DNA from: Pseudomonadales bacterium
Lineage (GTDB): Bacteria; Pseudomonadota; Gammaproteobacteria; Pseudomonadales; Pseudohongiellaceae
Direction of reading: 5' to 3'
Length of the DNA: 64,000 nucleotides
Assembly: GCA_022819645.1 (NCBI GenBank)
Contig: JAJEGU010000067.1
Span: 1 to 64,000, forward strand
Part shown: piece after piece, positions 9,571-18,664 of the stretch
Layout: every line of letters begins with the position of its first letter
How positions within the stretch are numbered: the stretch's first letter is position 1
Position numbers and translations under genes: made by a program
Notes under the pieces: generated by a model
The model's database searches: none
What the model was told of the DNA's origin: nothing
What the model saw: only the letters and a program-made list of their open reading frames with translations

Positions 9571-10566
9571 GTGAACTTCAGGGATGTGGAATACCGGCGT
9601 CAGGGGGATTTCCGCCGCGAATCCGCCACCATCAGCGCGGGTGGCAGGGCACCCACCGACTCACGCGGAATGATCTACCCGCACTTGCTCGCCTTTGGGC
9701 ACGAAGACGAGAATCTCTTTCCATCCCTGCGGGGTGAACAGGGCGCCCGGAAGTTTTTCGGGGAACGCGGCGTCAGGTGGTGGCGACACGCGGGGTTTGA
9801 TCAGGCCGGGACAAATGGTCCCACCAGAAACATGGCGAGTTCCCAGATCGCCTGCGTGAATTTTCTCCTGCCCCTGGCCCATATCGATAACGCGTTGCTT
9901 GCCCTGCTCAGGGCGATAGATGGGGATGTGACAGAAGTCGCGTCAATCAGGGATCCCGCGGCGGGCACATCATCCCTCGTGGAGTTCGAATGGATCGGCC
10001 TGGGCCATGCGCTGGAAGGCAAGGGCCAAACCACTCGCGGCGAGTTCACCACCAGCGTCGATGCATTCATTCTGGCGGAGACTCCCGCAGGCCGCAGGGC
10101 CTATCTGATTGAGTGGAAATACATCGAGTCTTACGGCGAGAACGACAAGGGAATCGGGAAACAGGGGCGCACACGGCAACGCCGGTACATGAATCTGTAC
10201 ATATCTTCACCGTCTTTCCGCCGCAGCCTGTCATTGGACGCCTGGCTGCACGAGCCTTTTTACCAGATCATGCGCCAGAGGCTGCTGGCGGACCGCATGG
10301 TGGCCAACCGGGAACTGGGTGTTTCCGAGGCGAAGGTGGTGCTCGTGATCCCGGAGGAAAACATCGCCTATCACAAGGCCGTCACCTCACCAGCCCTGCG
10401 GCGGGAGTTTCCGGGGACGACGACCGTTGCGGAAATCATTCGCGCGGCAATGCATGATCCCCGGCGCAAATTCAGCCAGGTAAGCCAGAAATTCCTCGCG
10501 GATGCCGTGCGGCCGCTGTGCGGGCCGGACTGGTCCCGATACCAGCGGGAACGCTACGGCTGGTAA
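9571..10566 (+). CDS. Putative solo restriction-endonuclease-like protein (PD-(D/E)XK, PGN_0703-like)
   Basis: SVDAFILAETPAGRRAYLIEWKYIESYG gives D-(n)-ExK; GTG start; no methylase neighbour. Confidence 0.55.
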   Translation: MNFRDVEYRRQGDFRRESATISAGGRAPTDSRGMIYPHLLAFGHEDENLFPSLRGEQGARKFFGERGVRWWRHAGFDQAGTNGPTRNMASSQIACVNFLLPLAHIDNALLALLRAIDGDVTEVASIRDPAAGTSSLVEFEWIGLGHALEGKGQTTRGEFTTSVDAFILAETPAGRRAYLIEWKYIESYGENDKGIGKQGRTRQRRYMNLYISSPSFRRSLSLDAWLHEPFYQIMRQRLLADRMVANRELGVSEAKVVLVIPEENIAYHKAVTSPALRREFPGTTTVAEIIRAAMHDPRRKFSQVSQKFLADAVRPLCGPDWSRYQRERYGW

Positions 10567-10580
10567 GCGGTTCGTTCCCC

Positions 10581-10603
10581 AGAAGCCTGCGGCGCAGGCT
10601 CCT
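10581..10603. repeat. GGAGCCTGCG-family palindrome
   Basis: agaagcctgcg-g-cgcaggctcct, 10/11 bp arms. Confidence 0.7.
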
Positions 10604-10676
10604 GGATCGCCCTCCGCGCTGGTGACACCAGCCCCCCGGGGTTATCATCGAGCCAACTTTCCAGAAGGCGCGGCCC

Positions 10677-12248
10677 ATGTTTGAGAGATACGCGATGGTC
10701 ACCCTGTATTTTGGCGTGCTGGTGCTGCTTGGCTGGCTTGCCGCGCGACGAATCCGCAACATGAGCGACTTTGTGGTGGGGGGCAAGAAGCTTGGTTTCT
10801 GGGTGGCCGCGTTTTCCGCCCAGGCCACCGGCGAGTCGGCCTGGCTGCTGCTGGGCGTAACCGGCATGGGCGCCATGGTGGGCTTTTCCGCCTACTGGAT
10901 TCTGGTGGGCGAAGTCATCGGCGTCACCATCGCCTGGTTTGTCATGGCGCCGCGCTTCAAGCAACTCACCGACCGCAATCAATCGCTGACGGTAATCGAC
11001 TATCTGGTGAGCCGCTTCAAGCCCGCCACCCACACCCTGCGGGTGGTTTCGGCAATTTCCCTGTGTTTTTTCGTGCTGATCTACATTGCCGCCCAGATCG
11101 ACTCCACCGGCAAGGCTTTCGCCGCCTTCCTCGAATGGGAGTATCTTGTGGGCGCCGTGGTCGGGTTTATTTTTGTCGCCGCGTATTGCGTAGCCGGCGG
11201 CTTTCTCGCGGCAGCCTGGACCGATATGTTCCAGGGCTCTGTGATGCTGCTTTGCCTGGTGATGCTGCCGGTAGTGGCCTGGCTCACCATGAGCAATTCG
11301 GACGCCATCTATTCGGGACTTCAGGCCATAGACCCGGGGCTGGTGAGTTTCTGGGGCGCCGGGGGGCTCACCTGGATGAATTTCTTCCTGGCGCTGGGCA
11401 TGGTCACCATCGGCCTGGGTTTTCTCGGCTCGCCGCAGATCTTCGCCCGCTTCATCGCAGTCCGTGGCCAGGACCAGATTCACCGGGGCAAATGGGTGGC
11501 GGTGATGTTCACCATTCTCACGGATTTCAGCGCCGTGAGCATCGGCGTCCTGGGAAGATACATCTTCACCGAGGCCGGCGTGGAACCTGCGGCGGCCCTG
11601 GGCACAGGCGCCGAGGAAGTCCTGCCGCAACTCGTGGAATACACCTTCCCGCCCTGGATTGTGGGGCTGTATGTGGCGGCGGTGCTGGCGGCGATCATGT
11701 CGACGGTTTCCTCGCTGCTGGTGATGGCGTCGGGCTCGCTTACCCACGACCTGTACGCGCGCCTGATCAATCCCGGCATGGGAGACGCCCGGGCCGCCGC
11801 GCTTTGCCGCAAGGTCACCATGGTCATGGCCGTCCTGGCCCTGGCGCTGGCGGTTACCGTCTCGGTGTTGTCGCCAGACCGGACCATCTTCTGGTTCGTG
11901 ATTTTCGGTTGGTCGGGAATCGCGGCGACCTTCTGCCCGATGATCATCCTGTCGCTGTTCTGGCCGAGATTCACCGAACGCGGCGCCATTGCCTCGATGC
12001 TCGGCGGATTTTCCATGACGATCATCAGCAAATTTGTCTTGCAGGAACTCGATGGAGTGGGAGAATATTTCATTGCGGTGGAGACCATGACGCCATCATT
12101 CCTGTTCGCCCTGCTGATGGGCTGGGCGGTGTCGCTGCTGTGGCCGTCCCGGGAGCTGGAGGAGGCGTACCGGGCCGATCTCGCCGCGTTGTCAGGCCCG
12201 CCAGAGCCGACTTTGGCGCAAGCAGGACCGGCGACTGCAAAACAATGA
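10677..12248 (+). CDS. Sodium:solute symporter (SSS family, PutP-like)
   Basis: 523 aa, about 13 TM; RRIRNMSDFVVGGKKLGFWVAAFSAQATGESAWLLLG. Confidence 0.88.
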   Translation: MFERYAMVTLYFGVLVLLGWLAARRIRNMSDFVVGGKKLGFWVAAFSAQATGESAWLLLGVTGMGAMVGFSAYWILVGEVIGVTIAWFVMAPRFKQLTDRNQSLTVIDYLVSRFKPATHTLRVVSAISLCFFVLIYIAAQIDSTGKAFAAFLEWEYLVGAVVGFIFVAAYCVAGGFLAAAWTDMFQGSVMLLCLVMLPVVAWLTMSNSDAIYSGLQAIDPGLVSFWGAGGLTWMNFFLALGMVTIGLGFLGSPQIFARFIAVRGQDQIHRGKWVAVMFTILTDFSAVSIGVLGRYIFTEAGVEPAAALGTGAEEVLPQLVEYTFPPWIVGLYVAAVLAAIMSTVSSLLVMASGSLTHDLYARLINPGMGDARAAALCRKVTMVMAVLALALAVTVSVLSPDRTIFWFVIFGWSGIAATFCPMIILSLFWPRFTERGAIASMLGGFSMTIISKFVLQELDGVGEYFIAVETMTPSFLFALLMGWAVSLLWPSRELEEAYRADLAALSGPPEPTLAQAGPATAKQ

Positions 12249-12261
12249 AGAGGCAGCAATA

Positions 12262-13578
12262 ATGAAACTGAACCGGGGGGAACTCGAAGCACACTGGATG
12301 CCTTTCACCGGCAACCGGCAATTCAAGGACCATCCGAGGCTGCTGCAATCAGCCCAGGGCGTGTATTACTTCGATGTGGACGGGCGGCGCATTTTCGATG
12401 GCCTGTCCGGGCTGTGGACCTGCGGCGCCGGCCATGCCCGCAGCGAAATCGTCGATGCGGTAAGCCGCCAGCTCGCCGAACTCGATTACTCTCCGGGCTT
12501 CCAGTATGGCCACGCCCTGTCATTCCAGTTGGCCAACAAGCTGGTGGAACTGATGCCGGCGGGCCTCGACCATGTATTCTTTACCGATTCCGGCTCGGAA
12601 ACCGTCGATACCACGCTGAAAATTGCCCGGGCCTACTGGGCGCTGAAGGGGCATTCCGGCAAGACCCGCTTCATCGGCCGCCACAAGGGCTACCACGGCG
12701 TCAATTTCGGCGGAGTCGGCGTTGGCGGCATCGGCTTCAATCGCAAGCTTTTCGGGCCAGGGGTGGAGGCGGACCATATCTCCCATACCATCACCGGGGA
12801 CAACGCCTTCAGCCGGGGCATGCCGGATTCCGGCGCCCATCTCGCCGAGGAAGCGCTTGAACTGATCCAGCTCCACGACGCCAGCAATATCGCCGCGGTC
12901 ATCGTCGAGCCCATGTCGGGAACCGCGGGCGTGATCCCGCCGCCCAGGGGCTATCTCCAGCGGCTGCGGGACATCTGCGACGAACACCAAATCCTGCTGA
13001 TTTTCGACGAAGTCATCACCGGCCTGGGCCGCATGGGGTCGAATACCGGCGCCGAGGAGTTCGGCGTCACGCCGGACATCATGGCCTTGGCCAAGCAGAT
13101 CACCAATGGCTGTATTCCCATGGGCGCGGCGGTGCTGCGGGGCGAAATCTATGAGACCTTCATGGAACACGGCGGGCCGGATTACATGGTGGAGTTCCCC
13201 CATGGCTACACCTATTCCGCCCATCCCGTGGCCTGCGCGGCGGCCCACGCGGCCCTCGACCTGCTGGTAAACGAAGATCTTGTGGCCAATGTGCGCAAAC
13301 TCGCTCCGGTGCTGGAGGCCGAAGTACACGGCCTGCGCGGCCATTCCCTGGTTACCGACATCCGTAATTACGGCCTCGCCGCCGGAGTCAGCATCGCCCA
13401 TCATCCCGGCGAGCCCATGCGGCGGCCATTCGAACTCGGCCTGAAATGCCTGGAAAAAGGCTTTTATGTCCGCTGGGGGGGCGACACGATCCAGTTGGCG
13501 CCGCCCTTTGTTTCGACCCCGGAACAGATTACCGCCCTGGTCAACGCCCTTGGGGAGAGTCTGGATGAAATCGACTGA
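12262..13578 (+). CDS. Class III omega-aminotransferase (beta-alanine:pyruvate transaminase-like)
   Basis: HWMPFTGNRQFKDHPR, FFTDSGSETVDTTLKIARAYW, LLIFDEVITGLGRMG, KQITNGCIPMGA. Confidence 0.88.
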   Translation: MKLNRGELEAHWMPFTGNRQFKDHPRLLQSAQGVYYFDVDGRRIFDGLSGLWTCGAGHARSEIVDAVSRQLAELDYSPGFQYGHALSFQLANKLVELMPAGLDHVFFTDSGSETVDTTLKIARAYWALKGHSGKTRFIGRHKGYHGVNFGGVGVGGIGFNRKLFGPGVEADHISHTITGDNAFSRGMPDSGAHLAEEALELIQLHDASNIAAVIVEPMSGTAGVIPPPRGYLQRLRDICDEHQILLIFDEVITGLGRMGSNTGAEEFGVTPDIMALAKQITNGCIPMGAAVLRGEIYETFMEHGGPDYMVEFPHGYTYSAHPVACAAAHAALDLLVNEDLVANVRKLAPVLEAEVHGLRGHSLVTDIRNYGLAAGVSIAHHPGEPMRRPFELGLKCLEKGFYVRWGGDTIQLAPPFVSTPEQITALVNALGESLDEID

Positions 13579-15130
13579 ACCGCATCTTGCGCAAGCCCCA
13601 GGATCGGCGTCAGGCGATGGCGCATTGCCCCTCACCGGGCATTTCATCGCTGGCCGGGAATGCGCCGGAAGCGGCGGTGGCCAGGATGTTTACAATCCCG
13701 CCACAGGCGCGCCGGCAAGCCGGGTGGCGATGGCGGATTCCGCCACGGTGAATGAGGCCATTTCCGCGGCAAGCGCGGCGTTTCCCGGCTGGGCCGCAAC
13801 GCCGCCGGCCCGGCGCGCCCGCATCATGTTTCGCTTTCGCGAATTGCTGGAACAGCACGCCGACGAAATCTGCCGCATCATCAGCAGCGAGCACGGCAAG
13901 GTGTTGAGCGATGCGGCGGGTGAGTTGCAGCGCGGGATGGAAGTGGTGGAATACGCCTGCGGCATTGCCGAATTGCTCAAGGGCGAACATTCCCGGGAAG
14001 CGGGGCCGGGAATCGATAGCTGGTCGGAAATGCAGCCCCTGGGCGTGGTGGCCGGCATTACGCCATTCAATTTCCCCGCCATGGTGCCCATGTGGATGTA
14101 TCCATTGGCGATTTGCTGCGGCAATGCCTTTGCGCTCAAACCTTCCGAGCGCGACCCCGGCGCCTCGCTGTATATCGCGAAGCTGTTGCAGCAGGCCGGC
14201 TTGCCCGATGGCGTGTTCAATGTGGTTCATGGCGGCCGGGAAGCTGTGGAGGCCCTGCTTGACGACGACCGCGTGCAGGCGGTGAGCTTTGTGGGCTCGA
14301 CCCCGGTGGCGGAGTCGATTTATCGCCGGGCCGCCGCAGCGGGCAAGCGCGTCCAGGCACTTGGCGGAGCCAAGAACCATGCCGTCATCCTGCCCGACGC
14401 CGATCTTGCGGCAAGCGCCGATGCCTTGATGGGCGCGGCTTACGGTTCCTGCGGCCAGCGTTGCATGGCGATTTCGGTGGCGGTGTGTGTCGGCGAAGAA
14501 ACCGGGGACCATCTGGTGGATTTGCTGCGGCGGCGGATCGCCGCCCTGCGGGTGGGCCCCGGCAGCGACAATCAGAATGACATGGGGCCGCTGGTGTCCC
14601 GGGACAGCCTCGAAAGGGTGCTTGGCTACGTCGAGCAGGGTGTCGGCCAGGGTGCCGAACTCGCCGTGGACGGGCGCGGCCTTGCGGTGCCGGGATACGA
14701 AAACGGCTTTTTCATCGGCGCCTGCCTTTTTGACCGGGTCAAGCCGCGGATGTCGATTTACCGGGACGAAATCTTCGGTCCGGTCTTGTGCCTGCTGCGG
14801 GTGGACAGCCTTGCCGAGGCAATTGCACTCGTCAATTCCCACGAGTACGGCAATGGTGCCGCCCTGTTCACCCGGGACGGCGAAGCCGCCCGGCGCTTCT
14901 CCAATGAAGTGCGAATCGGCATGGTGGGAATCAATGTGGCCTTGCCGGCGCCTGTGGCAAGCCAGTGCTTTGGCGGCTGGAAACGCTCGCTGTTCGGCGA
15001 CCTGTATGTCTATGGCCCCGATGCGATTCGTTTCCACACCCGCCGCAAGACCATGACCCAGCGCTGGCTCCCCCGCAAGCCGGAGGACTCCGCCGGCCCG
15101 CAATTCTCCTTTCCTTCAAGCGGACCCTAG
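13565..15130 (+). CDS. mmsA: CoA-acylating (methyl)malonate-semialdehyde dehydrogenase
   Basis: ALDH family; GITPFNFPAMVPMWMYPLAI, GSCGQRCMAIS; ATG at 13565 overlaps the previous stop. Confidence 0.88.
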   Translation: MKSTEPHLAQAPGSASGDGALPLTGHFIAGRECAGSGGGQDVYNPATGAPASRVAMADSATVNEAISAASAAFPGWAATPPARRARIMFRFRELLEQHADEICRIISSEHGKVLSDAAGELQRGMEVVEYACGIAELLKGEHSREAGPGIDSWSEMQPLGVVAGITPFNFPAMVPMWMYPLAICCGNAFALKPSERDPGASLYIAKLLQQAGLPDGVFNVVHGGREAVEALLDDDRVQAVSFVGSTPVAESIYRRAAAAGKRVQALGGAKNHAVILPDADLAASADALMGAAYGSCGQRCMAISVAVCVGEETGDHLVDLLRRRIAALRVGPGSDNQNDMGPLVSRDSLERVLGYVEQGVGQGAELAVDGRGLAVPGYENGFFIGACLFDRVKPRMSIYRDEIFGPVLCLLRVDSLAEAIALVNSHEYGNGAALFTRDGEAARRFSNEVRIGMVGINVALPAPVASQCFGGWKRSLFGDLYVYGPDAIRFHTRRKTMTQRWLPRKPEDSAGPQFSFPSSGP

Positions 15131-15256
15131 TGTGCCATCCTCGAAGATCGCCACATTGCAGATCGAAACTGGGGAATTTTTGCACCGGCAAACCCCGGGC
15201 TTTGCTCTTTCCGAGTCATGGCAGAGTCCGCTCGCGGTATGGGTAGGGGAAAAAGC

Positions 15257-15928
15257 ATGATCGATCACGAGCCGGGCGAGCAGACTTCAAGCGCCAACGT
15301 CTCCTGGCAGCAGACCCGGGTCGGCAAGGTCGAGCGAGCGCGCAATCTTGACCAGTGGCCTATGATTCTCTGGCTTACCGGGCTTTCCGGAGCTGGCAAA
15401 TCCACTATCGCCGACCGGCTGGAACAGGAAATCCAGGGTTTCGGCAAGCATACCTACCTGCTCGATGGCGACAATCTCAGGCACGGATTGAACAGCAATC
15501 TCGGCTTCAACCTCGAAGACCGGATGGAGAATGTGCGGCGCGCGGCGGAGACTGCCAAGCTCATGGTGGACGCCGGGCTGATCGTCATTGTCGCCCTGAT
15601 CTCCCCCTTGCGCTCGCAACGGGACGCGGCCCGGGCTCTCGTTGCCGAACGGGAATTCATCGAGATTTTCGTTGATGCGCCACTCGACGTTTGTGAAGCG
15701 CGGGACCCGAAAGGCCTGTACGCCATGGCCAGACGGGGCGAGATTCCCGATTTCACCGGCATCGATTCACCCTATGAGGCGCCGCTGGAACCTGAAGTGC
15801 GGGTCGATACCAGCGAGCTTTCGGTCAAGGAGGCGGTTGCCCGGATTCTCGATTGGCTGGGCAAACACGCGCCCCGGCTGGAAAGCCCGGCAAGCGAAGT
15901 TGAAACTGCCGCGGCAGAACCCGAATGA
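15257..15928 (+). CDS. cysC: Adenylylsulfate kinase
   Basis: WLTGLSGAGKSTIADRLE, LDGDNLRHGLNSNLGF, PLDVCEARDPKGLY. Confidence 0.92.
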   Translation: MIDHEPGEQTSSANVSWQQTRVGKVERARNLDQWPMILWLTGLSGAGKSTIADRLEQEIQGFGKHTYLLDGDNLRHGLNSNLGFNLEDRMENVRRAAETAKLMVDAGLIVIVALISPLRSQRDAARALVAEREFIEIFVDAPLDVCEARDPKGLYAMARRGEIPDFTGIDSPYEAPLEPEVRVDTSELSVKEAVARILDWLGKHAPRLESPASEVETAAAEPE

Positions 15929-16005
15929 TGGTGGCTATGGCTGGATTTGAACCAGCGACCCCAGCATTATGAGTGCTGTGCTCTGACCAACTGAGCTACA
16001 TAGCC
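15929..16005 (-). tRNA. tRNA-Met (anticodon CAT), 3' CCA encoded
   Basis: Reverse complement GGCTATGTAGCTCAGTTGGTCAGAGCACAGCACTCATAATGCTGGGGTCGCTGGTTCAAATCCAGCCATAGCCACCA folds as a cloverleaf; elongator type. Confidence 0.93.
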
Positions 16006-16110
16006 AGCAAGTGAGATAATACGCCAGGAAAGGCGGCGAATTCTGGCCATTCATCGTCTGGATGTCAAGGAAAACGAAAGCATGAATCCGGTAAGGAACG
16101 GTGTGGCCCA

Positions 16111-16252
16111 GGAGCCTGCGCCGTAGGAATTCGCTATCGTCGCGCCCCGGCCGGTCGATTGAGGCGAATATTGGTGGATATGCAACGAAATCAAGCGGCC
16201 AGGGGCGTGGATGAGAACGAATTTGCAGCCGTGAATTCCTACGGCGCAGCCT
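16111..16252. repeat. MITE-like element copy M2
   Basis: Inverted ends ggagcctgcgccgtaggaattc / gaattcctacggcgcag; interior closely matches 25002-25149. Confidence 0.9.
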
Positions 16253-17138
16253 TCTGGCTGATGTGGGCGAGGATGCCTTCGAGTTCGGCGGGGTTGTTGT
16301 AGTTGATGATGAGTTTGCCCTTGCCTTTGGCGCTGTGCTGGATGGCTACGCGGGCGCCGAGGCGTTGGCTGAGGTTCTCTTCGAGGCGCAGCAGGTCGGG
16401 ATCTTTGCTCTGGCTTGGCTTCTTGTCCCCGCCGGTGTCCGCGACCCGGCGGCGGACGAGTTCTTCGGTCTGACGCACGTTGAGGCCCTTGCTGACGACT
16501 TCCCGGGCGAGGCGGGCCTGTTCCGCTCCGGCGGCGCCGAGCAGGGCCCGGGCGTGGCCCATTTCGATCCTGCGTTCTTCGAGGAGCTGCCGCACCTCGG
16601 CTTCGAGGCCAAGCAGGCGCAGCAGGTTAGCCACCGATTCTCTTGATTTGCCTACGGCTTCGGCCACCTGCTGCTGGGTCATGTCGAATTCCCGCTGCAG
16701 GCGCTGCAGGGCGCTGGCCTGTTCCATGGGGCTCAGGTCTTCCCGCTGGATATTCTCGATCAGGGCCATGCTGATGGCGTCGCGACCCGACGCCTTCTTG
16801 ACGATGGCGGGTATGGAATGACGTTTGCTGAGCTGGCAGGCGCGCCAGCGGCGCTCGCCGGCAATCAGTTCAAAACGGCCATTGCCAAGCTCGCGCACCA
16901 CCACGGGCTGCATGACGCCCTGCTCTGCGATGGACTGGGCGAGCTCTTCCAGCGACTGGGCCCGCATGTCCCGCCGGGGCTGGAATTCTCCGGGCTGGAT
17001 CAGATCCACGGGGATGTCGCGCAGGCTGCCGTCCGGAACCTGTGCCAGGGGCTGCTGCGTCATCAGCGCAGAAACCGATTCGGGGTCGCGATTGCCAAGC
17101 AGGGCATCGAGGCCCCGGCCCAGTTTTCTTGTGGTCAT
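16239..17138 (-). CDS. parB: Chromosome partitioning protein ParB
   Basis: MTTRKLGRGLDALLG; GERRWRACQLSKRHSIPAIV; ENIQREDLSPMEQA. Confidence 0.95.
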   Translation of the reverse strand: MTTRKLGRGLDALLGNRDPESVSALMTQQPLAQVPDGSLRDIPVDLIQPGEFQPRRDMRAQSLEELAQSIAEQGVMQPVVVRELGNGRFELIAGERRWRACQLSKRHSIPAIVKKASGRDAISMALIENIQREDLSPMEQASALQRLQREFDMTQQQVAEAVGKSRESVANLLRLLGLEAEVRQLLEERRIEMGHARALLGAAGAEQARLAREVVSKGLNVRQTEELVRRRVADTGGDKKPSQSKDPDLLRLEENLSQRLGARVAIQHSAKGKGKLIINYNNPAELEGILAHISQKAAP

Positions 17139-17962
17139 TGGTTTTCCCGCTCCGTAATCCCGCTTTCCCCGGGTCCGCCTGCTTGCGGCGCTGCCGCCGC
17201 ATCCCGGCGGCGTTGCAATTCCCCCGCCAGCGCCAGATAAGCCATTGCGCCCCGGGAGCGGCGATCATAGCTGAGCACGGACTTGCCGAATCCCGGCGCC
17301 TCCGCCAGTCGAATATTGCGTGGCACCACGGTCTGGTATACCGCATTGCCGAAAAATTTGTATAACTGTGAATTGACCTCCATGGTCAGTCGATTGCGAC
17401 GGTCGTACATGGTGCGCACAATGCCTTCGATCTTCAGCGCCGGATTCGACCGCGCCCGGATCGCCTCCACAGTTTCCAGCAGCGCCGAAAGACCTTCCAG
17501 GGCATAGTACTCGCACTGTACGGGTATCACCAGACCGGTGGCCGCGTTCAATGCGTTGATAGTGAGAATGTTCAGCGCCGGCGGGCAGTCGATGAGAACA
17601 AAATCGTAGTCACGCACGAGCAGCGCCAACAATTCCCGCAGCCTGCCGTCCTCGCGCCGGTTTTCCATCAGCCAGACTTCCGCCGCCACCAGATCGCTGT
17701 TGGCGGGCAACAGATCGAATCCGGCGTCGACGGACTTGCGCAGCACCTGGTCAATACCGGCATCGCCCATGAGCCATTCGCAGACCGAGATTTCCAGTTC
17801 GGTCTTCACCATGCCGCAGCCCATGGTGGCATTGCCCTGGGGGTCCATATCCACCAGCAGCACCGAATTGCGGGTTGCGTGCAGGGCAGCGGCAAGATTG
17901 ACCGCGGTGGTGGTTTTTCCCACTCCGCCTTTCTGGTTGCTGATAGCGAGTATGGCGCCCAT
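17135..17962 (-). CDS. parA: Chromosome partitioning ATPase ParA/Soj
   Basis: MGAILAISNQKGGVGKTTTAVNLAAAL. Confidence 0.95.
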   Translation of the reverse strand: MGAILAISNQKGGVGKTTTAVNLAAALHATRNSVLLVDMDPQGNATMGCGMVKTELEISVCEWLMGDAGIDQVLRKSVDAGFDLLPANSDLVAAEVWLMENRREDGRLRELLALLVRDYDFVLIDCPPALNILTINALNAATGLVIPVQCEYYALEGLSALLETVEAIRARSNPALKIEGIVRTMYDRRNRLTMEVNSQLYKFFGNAVYQTVVPRNIRLAEAPGFGKSVLSYDRRSRGAMAYLALAGELQRRRDAAAAPQAGGPGESGITERENQ

Positions 17963-17977
17963 TGCCGGCTGCTCCCC

Positions 17978-18020
17978 AAGTATTCTCTGAAAAACTCCAT
18001 CCGTGGAGTTTTTCATTATC
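17978..18020 (-). repeat. Dispersed multi-hairpin element, fragment copy C (hairpin 5 only)
   Basis: Reverse complement gataatgaaaaactccacggatggagtttttcagagaatactt is identical to 101-143. Confidence 0.9.
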
Positions 18021-18022
18021 AA

Positions 18023-18664
18023 TCAATCGCCGCCATGGCGGATCCCCACAACATGGCGGCTGGCGGCGCCAGGCACCTGAAGCCGCTCCAGGAAGGCCAA
18101 CTTGCAGTTTTCCGGCAGACGCGCGAGTTCCGCGCCCGGGTGGCGCCCTTGCATGGCAACAAGCATAGCCCCCCCGGCCAGCAAATGCCGTGTCTTCTCC
18201 ACACTTTTGCCGAGCCTCGCCAGCGCCCTGCAAACCACGGTATCCGCCGGGCCGGGAAATTGTTCGATTCGTCCATGGACGATATCGATATTGGCAAGGT
18301 CGAGATCGAGTTTCGCCTGGAACAGGAAGCGGGTCTTTTTGCCATTGCTGTCGATGAGCACAAAGCGCTTTTGCGGAAAGAGCACCGCCAGGGGAATACC
18401 GGGCAGGCCGGCGCCGCTGCCGGCGTCCACTACGGTTTCGCCTGCTATCCAGGCTGCGATGGAAAGACTGTCAAGCACATGCCGGTCGAGCCTCTTGCCG
18501 GGGACGGAATCCCCTGTCAGATTGAACCGGACGTTCCACTTGTCGAGGAGGTACAGGTAATCCAGCAGCAGGCGGGCGCCCGCAGTGGTGAGATCGGCCC
18601 CAAGCGCGCTGGCACCGGCAAGCAGTCTGGCCTGCAGGCCCCTGGCGTCTTCCTCCTGCTTCAA
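18023..18664 (-). CDS. rsmG: 16S rRNA (guanine527-N7)-methyltransferase
   Basis: [28 protein letters not shown]; conserved neighbourhood. Confidence 0.94.
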   Translation of the reverse strand: MKQEEDARGLQARLLAGASALGADLTTAGARLLLDYLYLLDKWNVRFNLTGDSVPGKRLDRHVLDSLSIAAWIAGETVVDAGSGAGLPGIPLAVLFPQKRFVLIDSNGKKTRFLFQAKLDLDLANIDIVHGRIEQFPGPADTVVCRALARLGKSVEKTRHLLAGGAMLVAMQGRHPGAELARLPENCKLAFLERLQVPGAASRHVVGIRHGGD

